From NCBI GenBank assembly GCA_949130495.1, contig OX422217.1, positions 572,790,606-572,854,605 of the forward strand: a stretch of 64,000 bases of DNA. Reading direction: 5' to 3'. The notes beneath the pieces are model-generated. The model saw nothing but the letters and a program-made list of their open reading frames with translations, was not told the origin of the DNA and ran no database searches. The stretch is from Sambucus nigra. Its lineage: Eukaryota > Streptophyta > Magnoliopsida > Dipsacales > Adoxaceae. Position numbers and translations under genes: made by a program. The stretch's first letter is position 1; each line of letters begins with the position of its first letter. Below, one piece after another: positions 35,672 through 46,160 of this stretch.

Positions 35672-35683
35672 GCTCTGATACCA
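35672..35683 (-). other. Primer-binding site of the gag-only element
   Basis: The minus strand reads TGGTATCAGAGC, a perfect initiator tRNA-Met site, three bases inside the right LTR. A second identical site lies inside that LTR at about 35770-35781. Confidence 0.9.
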
Positions 35684-35686
35684 ATT

Positions 35687-36894
35687 TGTCTTGTAAACGT
35701 GAGTTGACAAATTATATCAGAAAGTAAATCCTCGAAAAATCAGGATCACGCGATAAATTAGGGTAACCCGCTCTGATACCAATTTGAGAGAGTAGCTACA
35801 GCGGAAATATTGCGACTTCTCAAATAAAAACCAATTTTAATTAATCCCAAATTTTAATTAAACCCTAAGACATGCATCTAGATGATTTATCAAATAAAAT
35901 ATAGCATGCAGGATAAAAACAAACAATTTCAGGAAAAATCCCCCAAAGGGGCAAAACCTTTTATTTTCATTATAATATTGTAACATACAATTTCGGATTA
36001 CAATGAAAATACAGTGACTAAGAATTACCCTCAGGTATCGGATTCTGTAGTCGGCGGCTGGAAATATCCCTTTCCAGGAGGGCAGCAATGAATCCACACG
36101 CAGCGAACCCACATGAACCTCAGTCCAATCAACAAAGGAAGAACCGCAGCACTCCTCAATGACACGCAGCCATGAAACTTTGTAGAGACTCCCTCAGCAA
36201 TGACACGCAGCCCTCGGTTGCAAAGATCTCTCCACAAAGGTTTGAACAAACACAAGGTTGTGTTCTTGGGTTACCAAAAAGATTCACAAAGGTTTGGCAA
36301 TTGTGTGAATCAAAACATGAGTCTTGGGACTCAAAAATATGAAGACTAGAGGTATTTGGACTCTCAAAAACGTCTTCTAAAGTCTTGTAAAACAACTCCC
36401 CCGAAGTTGGTATTTATAGGAAAAAAGATGAAGAGTCCCACGTTCTTAAAACTCTAAAATTCTATCCAGCGTACAAAAAAAACAGCATTTTTTAAGTAAT
36501 TTTCTCCATCTTCAAAAGGTCATAACTCCTTCACCGTAGCTCGGATTGAGGTGCCATTTTTTCCAGTATCTTCGTTACGGCGAGCTCTTCAACTTTCCAG
36601 CTGACCAGACCTCCAAACTATGGATGTGAAATTACGAAAATGCCCTTGAACACTCCTATCGTGCCTTTTTTCACTGTTTTGACTTCCCTTGCGTTCCACT
36701 TGCATTACGAGCCTAAATCAAGGAACGTGATGTCGTTGTGGCAGATGAGGGACTCATTAACGGAGTTATTGAATGCTTGATGCTTGGAATTCGGATTGAG
36801 GCCGTCGTGAGTGATCGTGTAGAGACGTGCCAAATGTAACGGCGTACGACATACATAAATGTAACATGTTGGACATGAGAAAAATGTCCTTACA
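35687..36894 (-). repeat. 5' LTR of the gag-only element, chimeric at its inner end
   Basis: From about 35930 to 36894 this LTR matches the left LTR at about 98%. The inner 240 bases do not. They carry a different LTR end (minus strand ...GCTACTCTCTCA), a second primer-binding site TGGTATCAGAGC at about 35770-35781, about 50 bases resembling the leader of this element family (ATCCTGATTTT shared with 35635-35645), and then the regular LTR end GTTTACAAGACA. The TATA box is at 36409-36419 (minus). Confidence 0.85.
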
Positions 36895-36899
36895 AGTAT

Positions 36900-38283
36900 G
36901 AATTTTATCCACGTGTAAATAGGATAACTTGTATGGGACACCAGTACGTCACCGTATTTTGGTTAGTACTCGTGTGAAACGGATTTAGTGGATGTATCTT
37001 TAGTATTAATATTGTGTACATAAGTACCGTTGGGCAGGGCTCTCTTTATTCCCATCTATGGGGGAGTGGGTGTGGTCACTGAGAGGGTACATTTTATAAT
37101 TTTCTCATTTTAGATTGAAATTATATGAGTATGATGTTATCCTAGATATGAACTGGTTAGCGATGAGTTGAGCGATAGTGGATAATTGTAGTAAGGCTAT
37201 CGTGTGCGTTGTTCCAGTTCATGAGGTATTTCATTGCGAGGTTTCACTTAAAAGAGAGTCCAGTCACGTATATACTATATTATAATGAAGACTTTGGATG
37301 ATATAGTCGATCCCAGTGTGTAGGGATTTTATTGATATGATTCATGGTATATCGAGTTTACCGCCGACGGGAGAGATTTAGCTCCTTATTAATTTAGCAC
37401 TGGAACTTACTGATAAATTAGTGTCGTATTATAAGACTCCTATAGAGATATGGGAGTTGAGGATTTAACGTAGACGCCTGGGGGATATGATTATAGGTAT
37501 CCCATTAATGTGAGGAAAAGGATTTCGATAACCGATAATTCCAAGTGATAGGGTATTGAGGAAATTTCTTGATTTGATTTCTAATGTGTGGCATTCTATG
37601 CATAAATCGTAATAAACGTCGGGGATGGAGAGACATTTTTGGATGCTATGGCATAGATTTTAAATATTAATCATAGCATGTGTGGAGAAAACCTTTGAGG
37701 TAAGAGCTATAATACGATATAAGGCCCGTTGAACCGGATAGTGCAATGTAGGAAGCACTGGAGAAACTTTTGTACCCCTAGAGGATAGGTGGTCGATCTT
37801 GAGGATAATGAATTAGCGATTAGTGGGGTGATTTAAAAACTCTTACCGTATAACTGCACTGAGCATATGGGGGAAAAGTTTGAGATAAAAATGTTATGTT
37901 TGTAATGTTCATACAGGTATGTATAGGATACAGGGTGTATGGGCGCCCTGGTTAGTTCGATTTTAAGATTCATCCGAGATAAGGGGTATGTGGTAATAAT
38001 TGTGTTAAACCATATGCATGTGTGGCAGTAGAAGCACAAGTGGAGAAGTTTATCCCACTCATGATTTTGAACTCGATGTAGTTGTTCTGGCCTTGCGAAT
38101 TTGGAGTCATTATCTCATAGGGAGAGATTCAGTCTATTCACGGACCACGAGTTACTACAATATCTTTTACACAAAAAGATCTTAATATGAAACAACATAG
38201 GTAGTTGGAATTCTTGAAAGACTATCAGTTTGATATTCAGTATCACCCAGAAAAGGCTAACGTAGGGACAGACGCGTTGAGCC
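36900..38283 (+). pseudogene. Tekay protease-RT-RNase H remnant
   Basis: Protein traces are scattered over all frames with many stops. Near 37125-37200 YEYDVILDMNWLAMS corresponds to the conserved 'FDVILGMDWL' after the gypsy protease. Near 38070-38283 the RNase H end is recognisable: a LFTDHELLQYL-like stretch, then DYQFDIQYHPEKANVGTDALS. Little of the RT proper is readable, and the short total length shows internal deletion. The copia element interrupts the remnant at 38284, in the linker following DALS. Confidence 0.75.
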
Positions 38284-40255
38284 TGAAATTCTGTTACTAA
38301 AGCCGTTTAATAAAATTAAACTATTTAAGTAACTCCGAACAGTTTTTTTAAGAAACTCTTTTCTTAAAAACCAAAACTATTTGAACACAAGATATGTTTG
38401 ATATCTATTCAAGATTTTACTAACAGGTTTATAAAACAGTTTTAAACAAGCTTTTAAACCCAGCACAACCAAGAATAAGATGAGAAGATGTAGGAAGATT
38501 AAGTACAAGATTTTTACGTGGTAAAACCTCACCAATTGAGGAAACATCCACTAATCCCTCTATGGAGTAAAACAAAAATCCACTATAAACAAATTTAACA
38601 GTTACAAACTATATAACAAACATGCATACAACTCAGACCTATATAAGTTTAGGAATGTACCCTCTGGTGTCCTTATAACTTCTCTGCAGTTCTGATTGTT
38701 GATGTTGTCCTCTCAGCTTGTTAACTCCAATTTGTTCAAGCTCTTTACGTCGACTCTTTTTCTCAAGATCTTATTACCAACACTTTTCGTGTAGTAGAGT
38801 GAAAGTGTTTGTGGGGGTGCTCTCTAACACATGCATGCACACACTCACACTTATTAAGTACAAACAGTCCTAGCAAATTACATATAAGTCTATATGCTGT
38901 GATTTTTCTTTTTCTCTCTTCTCACAAAACTTTGAACCTGTTTGACCTTTAAATCAATCCTAGAATCCACGGATATCTTGCTTAGAAGACAGTCAAGATC
39001 TTAATCAATCTCAGAGTTTTGAAAAGATTTTCGAGATTGAAAACCTCCTAGTGTGATTCCAAACTAGGTCAAAGGTTTAGTTTTAAGAGAACTAGAAACA
39101 AAAAACATTTTTGTTGATTTCAAAGTTAAAAACATTTACAGAAAATGAATCAACAAAATATTTCTCAAGCTGAGAAACAAACATGCAAACTAAGTGTAAT
39201 ATATCATGAAAAACTCAGATCTGAAAATTTCTATATACAAGAACAACAGATCTAAGAAAATGATTAAGTTGGAAACAAGATCCAAAGAAGAAGAGGTTAC
39301 AACAACAAACCAACTCTCAAATCATCTTTCAAAACACTCAAACACTCAAGGTTGTGTTTGGTAATGTATAGAGGTTTGAAGATTTACATTTGGTTTGAAC
39401 TATTTAGACGATTTAAGGTTAGGGTTAGGGTTTCTAACTCTTTCTCTCTCTTCTGGTTTCTCTCTTCTCTCTCTTTCTTTTCTCTCAAATGACGAAATGG
39501 CAAAAGTCTTCTAATGCAGAGAGTAGGAGCCTTTTTATAAGAGGCTGGGAAGGTTCGAGAATAAGGATTGAAATCAAGGGACCATATTTAGTCAAGTTCA
39601 ATTGACTTAGATTCAAGGGCATACGATATGCGGTGGTTAAAGCTCTCCTGATTGGTTCAAAGGTGATCACAGGGATTATGATGGAAGACATGCAGATCGT
39701 TGATAAGAACGATCCAAGGGATGAAAATGATCATTCGATTTGTCTCAGCAAGGAAACACACTTCTCACCAATCTGAAGCTAACACATGTTGGCATATGAG
39801 GCGAGATAAAACGCGCGTCTAAAGTAATTACAATGTAAACCCTAAACTCTCTGCCGCTTTTGGTTTCTACCCAAACCAACTTTAGACAGTAAAACCAACA
39901 TTCTAAAATAGCAGATTTACCCCATAACCTTTTAAAACCAAGTTTTATTAATAAAACCTTATTTTTAAAATGTTTTAAAAAATCCCAAAAAGTATTTAAA
40001 AAAATAATATTGGGGATTTAAACACACTCAACATATGTACACACACTAATATGCAATATGATATGTAAATAATTCATTCTACTATGTGTGAGTGTTGGTA
40101 ATTAGGTCTAGATCCCTTCAATCAAAGTGAAATAGAAATGCAAGCTCCGAGATTCTTTGGATTCTAGGTTAGACATAATTTTGTCACAATTTCCAAACTA
40201 GATGAACACTTATACAATATAGACTCAAGTGAGTCAAGAGTATAAGTTGCTTCCA
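38284..40255 (-). repeat. 3' LTR of the copia element
   Basis: A partner of 46161-48169. In the first 440 bases I count about ten substitutions and one 16-bp gap relative to the partner. The TATA box (minus, TATAAAAA) is at 39532-39539. A telomere-like stretch GGTTAGGGTTAGGGTTT lies at about 39418-39434. Confidence 0.93.
39532..39539 (-). promoter_or_regulatory. TATA box of the copia 3' LTR
   Basis: The minus strand reads CTTATAAAAAGGCTCC. The same sequence is present in the other LTR at 47446-47453, followed by a CT-rich (plus-strand) tract, as in an LTR promoter. Confidence 0.6.
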
Positions 40256-40268
40256 TCTCCCCCTTTGG
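40256..40268 (-). other. Polypurine tract of the copia element
   Basis: The minus strand reads CCAAAGGGGGAGA directly before the 3' LTR. A second purine tract (TGGGGGAGAAA) lies about 245 bases upstream near 40510-40521. Confidence 0.85.
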
Positions 40269-40567
40269 AAATATGAGACAAAATCTCCTTTGAGTCAACT
40301 AGGACTCGTAGGGCGACAAAAAGATAAGAAAAACCTATTCCTATAAAGATTCTATCTACCCAAATCCTAGAAAACAAAAGTACGTAACTCAACTATTAAC
40401 AATTGAATACCCTATTACATCAATTGAGTAAAACTGTACAAAAACCTGCAATGAATCACTAAGATCAAACTGTTTAGCATATATACAAGAATTCATAACG
40501 ACTCAAATTTCTCCCCCATTTTGTCTCAAATGGACAAAGGGAAAAACTTGGATAATCAGCAAAGGTA

Positions 40568-40741
40568 TTACTCAGCACAAACCATACCAATAGATTTACG
40601 CAAGGAAATGAATCTATTATAATCTAGAGATTTGGTGAACATATCTGCGAGTTGCAAATCAGTAGGAAGATAATTGATTTCTAATTCGTTAGTTACAACC
40701 AATTCGCGTATAAAATGATGTCTAATTTTTATGTGCTTTGT
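40568..40741 (-). pseudogene. C-terminal end of copia RNase H, cut off by a stop
   Basis: After the TAA at 40742-40744 the same frame continues through TKHIKIRHHFIREL and LADMFTKSLD, which are the conserved last motifs of copia RNase H, to the natural stop at 40568-40570. So the preceding stop is a nonsense mutation rather than the true end. Confidence 0.9.
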
Positions 40742-42667
40742 TTACGAGTGTTGAACAGGGTTTTTAGAAATATTAATCGCACTTTGATTATCACAATAGA
40801 GATGCAATTGGTTTTCTTGAATACCATAATCACTTAGCATTTGTTTAAGCCATTGTAATTGAGCACAACAGCTGCCAGCGGCTATGTATTCAGATTCAGC
40901 TGTTGAGAGTGATGTGCAGTTTTGTTTCTTACTACTCCATCCTACCAAGTTATTACCTATATAATAACATGCTCCTGATGTGCTTTTACTATCATCAGTA
41001 CACCCAGCCCAGGCAGCATCAGTGTACCCAATTATAGTGCTTGGTGTGTCATTAGTGTACCAAAGTCCTAGATTCAGAGTGCCTTTTACATATTTAATGA
41101 TATGTTTAACAGCATTCAAATGGCTCTCTTTAGGATTATTTTGATAACGAGCACATACACACACAGCATACATAATATCAGGACGCGAGGTAGTAAGATA
41201 TAGTAAGGTTCCTATCATACTACGATATAGAGTAGGATCTACGGATTTTCCAGTTTTGTCTTTGGATAGTTTTATCGTAGTACTCATGGGCGTTTTAGCA
41301 TCTTTATCACTCTTGAGGCCAAACTTCTTTACTATCTCTAAACCATACTTGGATTGCGATACAAATAATCCTTCTGAATTTTGTTTGACTTGAAGGCCTA
41401 AGAAGAATTGTAACTCCCCCATAAGGGACATTTGAAATTCCTTATGCATAGTTTCAGAGAAGGATTTTACTTCTGAAGGAGAAGTTGATCCAAAGATAAT
41501 ATCGTCAACATAAACTTGAGCAATAATGATGTGTTTGTCAAAATGTTTGACAAAAAGAGTTTGATCATTTCCACCTCTTTTGAAGCCTTTATTTAAGAGG
41601 AAGCTGGAAAGACGCTCATACCAAGCTCTAGGTGCTTGTTTAAGGCCATACATAGCCTTTTTAAGACGAAATACGTGATTTGGATATTGAGGGTCAATGA
41701 ACCCTTTAGGTTGTTCTACATAGGTCTCTTCAGTCAATATTCCATTAAGGAATGCAGATTTGACATCCATTTGGTAAAGTGTAAAATGCATGTGGCAAGT
41801 TATAGCAAAGAGCAGACGAACAGATTTTAGCCGAGTAACAGGAGCAAAGGTCTCGTTAAAATCTATTCCTTCAATTTGAGAGTATCCTTGAGCAACTAAT
41901 CTAGCTTTATTTCTAATGATTATCCCACTTTCATCAGACTTATTAATAAAAATCCAACGTGTGCCAATAACCTTTTTGTGATCAGGACGAGGAACAAGAT
42001 ACCAAACATCATGAATGACAAATTGAAGAAGTTCTTCCTGCATAGTAGAAATCCAGTGAGAGTCATTCAATGCCTTATTTACATTCTTTGGTTCCACTAG
42101 TGAGACAAAACATGAATAATGTGCATAGTTTTTTAGTTGGGATCTTGTACGCACTGGCTCACTAGGGTTACTAACTACGTTATTTATGGGATGATCTTTA
42201 GAAACCCAGTTAGGTACTTCAGGTGTCTCAATTGGTAATGAATCATCTATTTCAAGAGAGTTATTTTCTAAAATGTTTGTAGGCTCTTCCTCAATAGTTG
42301 ATTCACCTGTCTTACTCTCTACAGTAGTGTCACTCACAATTACATTTATGGATTCCATCAAGGTTTTAGTGCGAAGATTATACACTCGATAGGCTCTACT
42401 GTTAGGCGAGTATCCTAAAAATATAGCTTTATCTCCTCGGCTCTCAAATTTGGACAAGTGTTCCCTATCTTTGCAGACATAACAAGTACTACCAAAAGTT
42501 CTAAGGTACTTAAGATTGGGCTTTTTCTTGTACCAAAGTTCGTAAGGGGTTTGTTTGGAATTCTTTCTAAGATAGACCTTATTTATGATGTGACAGGCAG
42601 TACGAATAGATTCTACCCAAAAATACTTAGGCAAATTCTTGGCATGTAACATAACACGTGCCATCTC
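40742..42667 (-). CDS. Copia integrase C-terminus, reverse transcriptase and RNase H
   Basis: The 640-codon frame begins with the end of the integrase (QTPYELWYKKKPNLKYLRTFG, then IFLGYSPNSRAYRVYN). RT motifs follow: HDVWYLVPRP, VIGTRWIF, KARLVAQGYSQIEGIDF, LYQMDVKSAFLNG, KAMYGLKQAPRAWYERL and the catalytic YVDDIIFG near residue 384, then FFLGLQVKQ. RNase H shows TSRPDIMYAVC, GYTDAAWAGC, SKSTSGACYYIG, ALSTAESEYIAA-type LSTAESEYIAAGSCCAQ and YCDNQSAINISKNP. The wording fits the SIRE/Maximus lineage. All catalytic residues I can judge are present, but the frame stops early at 40742. Confidence 0.95.
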   Translation of the reverse strand, partial: EMARVMLHAKNLPKYFWVESIRTACHIINKVYLRKNSKQTPYELWYKKKPNLKYLRTFGSTCYVCKDREHLSKFESRGDKAIFLGYSPNSRAYRVYNLRTKTLMESINVIVSDTTVESKTGESTIEEEPTNILENNSLEIDDSLPIETPEVPNWVSKDHPINNVVSNPSEPVRTRSQLKNYAHYSCFVSLVEPKNVNKALNDSHWISTMQEELLQFVIHDVWYLVPRPDHKKVIGTRWIFINKSDESGIIIRNKARLVAQGYSQIEGIDFNETFAPVTRLKSVRLLFAITCHMHFTLYQMDVKSAFLNGILTEETYVEQPKGFIDPQYPNHVFRLKKAMYGLKQAPRAWYERLSSFLLNKGFKRGGNDQTLFVKHFDKHIIIAQVYVDDIIFGSTSPSEVKSFSETMHKEFQMSLMGELQFFLGLQVKQNSEGLFVSQSKYGLEIVKKFGLKSDKDAKTPMSTTIKLSKDKTGKSVDPTLYRSMIGTLLYLTTSRPDIMYAVCVCARYQNNPKESHLNAVKHIIKYVKGTLNLGLWYTNDTPSTIIGYTDAAWAGCTDDSKSTSGACYYIGNNLVGWSSKKQNCTSLSTAESEYIAAGSCCAQLQWLKQMLSDYGIQENQLHLYCDNQSAINISKNPVQHS

Positions 42668-43564
42668 TTAAATGGTACGATTCTTTCTCTCTGCGATCCC
42701 ATTTTGTTGAGGAGTCTTAGGAGCACTGAATTCATGTTTGTAACCATTATAGTCACAGTATTCAATAATACCAGTGTCTTTGAATTCACCACCTCCATCA
42801 CTACGAATTCTATTTACTTGAGTGTCCTTTTCATTTTTAATCTGAAGAAGTATTTTTAAGAAAGTTTAAAAAGTGTCAAACTTTTGTTTTGAAAAGGCTA
42901 CCCAAGTAAATCTGGTGAAGTCATCAACCATAACTAAAATATAACTGTGTCCACAAAGACTAACAGTTTGGGAGGGACCCATTAGGTCCATATGGATGAG
43001 CTCCAAAGGATTTGAGGTAAGAACATCATTAACTTTCTTATGAGGTGCCTTAACAATTTTACCTTCCTGACAGGAACCACAGACAATGTTAGGAATAGGT
43101 TTGATTTTAGGAACTCCTCTAATTATTTCCTGAGAGGTCAGTCTACTAAGGTTATCGTAATTTATATTACCCATTCTGTTATGCCATATCTCATTGTCAT
43201 CCATTCTGGCAACATTACAGATTTCAGAATTGTTCATGACAGTATAACAATTGTCAGGAGTCCTGAATCCTGTAATTATGCATTCACCTTTTTCATTTAA
43301 AATTTTGCAATTGTTCTTTGAAAAGGTAACAGTATGATCTGAGTCACAAAATTGCGATATACTAAGTAGATTGGCCTTGAGACCATTAACCAGAAGGACA
43401 TTTTCCAGAACAGGGAGTCCTTCTTCGTGGAGAATTCCTTTGCCTATGACTTGAGATGATACACCATCACCAAAAATAACTTTTCCACCAGCAAAGATGG
43501 TTTTGTTCAAAAGTTTAGTATCATCCCCAGTCATGTGCTTAGAACATCCAGAGTCTAAATACTA
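42668..43564 (-). pseudogene. Copia protease and integrase N-terminal part
   Basis: The same frame as gag, with stops. The protease site is YLDSGCSKHMTGD, immediately after a TAG (43562-43564) in the place of the conserved Trp of 'WYLDSG', so a TGG-to-TAG change is likely. A GAG-pre-integrase zinc-binding region follows (HNRMGNINYDNLSRL ... CGSCQEGK), then the integrase core start (LIHMDLMGPSQTVSLCGHSYILVMVDDFTRFTWVAF). After a TAA at 42866-42868 the core continues (IRSDGGGEF, then SAPKTPQQNGIAERKNRTI) up to a TAA at 42668-42670 that sits where relatives have Gln. Confidence 0.92.
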
Positions 43565-44263
43565 ACCAGATGATGTGTGTTCAGCTTTTAAAGCAGTAAT
43601 AACTATGTTACACTTCATCTGAGGTAATATATCATCTTTTCTAACCCAAATAGCTCTAGTTTTCATTTTGCCCTTATTAGTTCTCAGCTGATAAAATCTG
43701 CGAGCAATCGATTTTTGTTGAAAAATGTTTTGCGCATGATTTTGAGTTTTATGAAAAACATGAGCATTTGGTTTAGGAAAGTGCTTAGGAATCCTTCTAG
43801 GAAATGTTCTCTTAGGTTTGGTCTTTCTCTTCCTATAATTAGAGTTTTTGTCAGGTTTTCTAGGAAGTACATAATTGTTTCGGCTCCTCCTAGAATAGTT
43901 AATGTTCTGATAAATAGGAGAACTATAGACAGGTATAACTAGTCTCCTAGCATAGAAACTATCAAAAGAGTGATCGTATATACCACAGTAAGAGCAATAA
44001 AGATTGCTCAAGATTGGGGTCTCGTTGGGAAAGTCTCTAAACAAAGGTATTGAGAAGTTTTGAGGTTGAACTCTATTCCTAGGTGTGACAGTCTTGAATG
44101 CAGACTCGGTCTTCCTAATAGAGGGGGAGACGTATTTAGCCTTAGGTGAACTTTCATGTTTAGAGAAACTTGATTCCCCAATGTTAAAATTTTGATGTTT
44201 TGAATCAAACTCAGTTTTTAGAGAATGAAAGTCTGGGCATGTTTCAATAGGCCTTTTGCCTCC
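43562..44263 (-). pseudogene. Copia gag-protease linker region
   Basis: This continues the gag frame after the TGA at 44264-44266. It is basic and aromatic-rich, with a degenerate knuckle-like CSYCGIYDHSFDSF near 43970-44010, a run of Arg/Lys-Pro, and IWVRKDDI near 43635 ahead of the protease. In SIRE elements this segment joins gag to protease. Confidence 0.75.
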
Positions 44264-46087
44264 TCACACAAACTTGATAGGTTCAAAAGATTTTGTTTGT
44301 GTCTTCAAATTGGGGAAAAACCCTATTCCAGTTCGATCATCAGAATTGGTTTTTGATTCAGCAACAAATTCATCAAAACAATTTGAATTATTTTCAAATT
44401 TTGTAAATTTTTTGAAAACAGTTGCTGTCTTTTCTTTAGTTTGTTCCAATTCTAACAATGTCCCTTTGTATTTTTTCTCCAGAATTTCATTTGATTCATT
44501 TAAATTTTTGAGTTTTTGATCAAATATTTTGATTTCGCTTTCATGAGTCAAACATTGGGTAGTATACTCTTCAACATTAAGTTTAACCATTAGGCTTAGA
44601 TCTTCTAACTTCTTAGTGAGATCTTTCACAATCTTTTCTAGTCTAGTGCTTTTCTTGAGAGCTTTAGCATAGAGAGTGTGAATATCTGAGAGATCTTCAT
44701 TGTCCGAGTCACTAAGTGTTGTGTGTGAAGCGACCCCTAGGGCTTTATTCTTTGTACTCACACACCCATTGACATCGTCATTATCGCTTTCCCTTTGACT
44801 CACACACCCCGAGGAACAGATAGCAATATTCTCAGTAATCAAAGCATCTAAACTAGTAACAGCAGTATTCGAAACATCAGAAGTAGAATTACTATATTCA
44901 TCCTCATTAACAAACACAGGCATATCATCATTATAGATAATCTTGGCAAAGAAAGACATGCAAGGGTCAAAAACATCAGATGACTCAGGTTCCTCATTTT
45001 CAGATTCACTTGAATCATCCCATGTCTTGCAAATGTTTGCTCTAGTGTGTTTGTTTTGAGTGTTCAAGTTAACTCTACAGTCATGTGCAATGTGTCCTAG
45101 TTTACCACATCTATAGCATTCAATCTTCTTAAGGTCTCTGTTAGGTCTAGTGTGAGAGTCCTTGTGATTTTTGTCATGGCTTTTCTCATGAGGTCTGTGA
45201 TTGAAAGGAGTTGGATAATTGGAATTGCCTTGTTTATTTGCCATGTTGTTTCTAAATTTAATGATTTTCTTAAACTGTTTTGACATTAAGGCAATCTGAT
45301 TGTCCAAACTCTCTATATCGCATTCCTCATCAGAATCATCATTGGAAGTATTAAACTCAGGCTTAATCAGTTTAGAAGAGAAGCTTAGATTGGAACTAGT
45401 CTGTTTCCTATGGGACTGGGTTAATTGTTTCTTAAATGCCAGTTCTATTTCCACAGTTCTTAATTTACTACTGAGTAGTTCAGGAGTGAGATTGATATCA
45501 CACATTTCCTCAATAGCATATCTTTTGTTATCAAATTTCTGTGGTAATGATCTTAGAATTTTAGACACAATTTCTTGTTTGTCATATGTTATCCCATTAG
45601 CATGTAGCTTTGTCACAATATCAGTCAGGTTCATATAGAAGTCATCAAATGACTCAGTCTCAGACATAATTAAAGAATTATACTGTTGTATGAGCATTTG
45701 AGTTTTAGCAGCCTTAACTCTAGTGTCACCTTCATGAGCAGTAACTAAAGTGTCCCAAGCTTCCTCAGAAGTGGTACAGGATGGGATTCTTTTGAACTCA
45801 TGTTCATTTATAGACATAAATATAGCATTCTTTCCTTTGTTATTGTTGCGAGAAACTTGTTTCTCTTCTTGTGTGAACTCACTTAAAACTTTCTTAACCC
45901 TCTCATTACTTCCTTCAGTGGCTGGTTTTGTAGGAAAAGTGTAACCATTTTCAATTATGACCCAGACATCATCTCCCAGAGTTACTTGAATGAAAGAAAT
46001 CATCCTTACTTTCCAGTAAGCAAAATTGGTTCCATCAAAGATAGGAGGTCTGGTCAACTTACCAAATCTTTCATTTTTCTCGTCCAT
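44264..46087 (-). CDS. Copia gag (607 aa before a premature stop)
   Basis: The start ATG (46085-46087) lies about 60 bases inside the primer-binding site. The N-terminus has the copia gag signature LTRPPIFDGTNFAYWKVRM. Residues of about 100-250 form the UBN2-type capsid region (TSEEAWDTLVTAHEGDTRVK; ESFDDFYMNLTDIVTKL; ILRSLPQKFDNKRYAIEE). A CCHC knuckle CYRCGKLGHIAHDC lies near residue 324. The C-terminal third is acidic and then coiled-coil (RLEKIVKDLTKKLEDLSLMV; LLELEQTKEKTATVFKKF), as in SIRE gags. The TGA at 44264-44266 is followed by more frame of the right kind, so it is probably a nonsense change. Confidence 0.95.
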   Translation of the reverse strand: MDEKNERFGKLTRPPIFDGTNFAYWKVRMISFIQVTLGDDVWVIIENGYTFPTKPATEGSNERVKKVLSEFTQEEKQVSRNNNKGKNAIFMSINEHEFKRIPSCTTSEEAWDTLVTAHEGDTRVKAAKTQMLIQQYNSLIMSETESFDDFYMNLTDIVTKLHANGITYDKQEIVSKILRSLPQKFDNKRYAIEEMCDINLTPELLSSKLRTVEIELAFKKQLTQSHRKQTSSNLSFSSKLIKPEFNTSNDDSDEECDIESLDNQIALMSKQFKKIIKFRNNMANKQGNSNYPTPFNHRPHEKSHDKNHKDSHTRPNRDLKKIECYRCGKLGHIAHDCRVNLNTQNKHTRANICKTWDDSSESENEEPESSDVFDPCMSFFAKIIYNDDMPVFVNEDEYSNSTSDVSNTAVTSLDALITENIAICSSGCVSQRESDNDDVNGCVSTKNKALGVASHTTLSDSDNEDLSDIHTLYAKALKKSTRLEKIVKDLTKKLEDLSLMVKLNVEEYTTQCLTHESEIKIFDQKLKNLNESNEILEKKYKGTLLELEQTKEKTATVFKKFTKFENNSNCFDEFVAESKTNSDDRTGIGFFPNLKTQTKSFEPIKFV

Positions 46088-46146
46088 ATTTGATTTTCAG
46101 AAAACAATTTTAGAAACATAGGATCTCTTTAAAAGAAGTTTACAAA

Positions 46147-46158
46147 GCTCTGATACCA
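46147..46158 (-). other. Primer-binding site of the copia element
   Basis: The minus strand reads TGGTATCAGAGC, two bases inside the 5' LTR, a perfect match to the 3' end of initiator tRNA-Met. Confidence 0.93.
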
Positions 46159-46160
46159 AT

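Larger units (their letters stand above)
31733..36894 (-). mobile_element. Non-autonomous, gag-only SIRE-related LTR element (5,162 bp)
   Basis: The element starts TGTCTTGTAAACG and ends GTCCTTACA on the plus strand, with AGTAT on both sides (31728-31732 and 36895-36899), a perfect target duplication. LTRs are 31733-32842 and 35687-36894. A purine tract (AGGGGGAGA on the minus strand) lies inside the left LTR and an initiator-Met primer-binding site inside the right LTR, so the orientation is minus. The internal region of 2.8 kb encodes only a gag-like protein. Protease, integrase, RT and RNase H are missing, so any movement depended on another element, probably of the SIRE kind. Confidence 0.92.

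Noticed and set aside
40255..40567. Envelope-like frame of a SIRE element
   Set aside because: Only 313 bases separate the end of pol from the 3' LTR, and they hold no frame, so this copy has no env-like gene.
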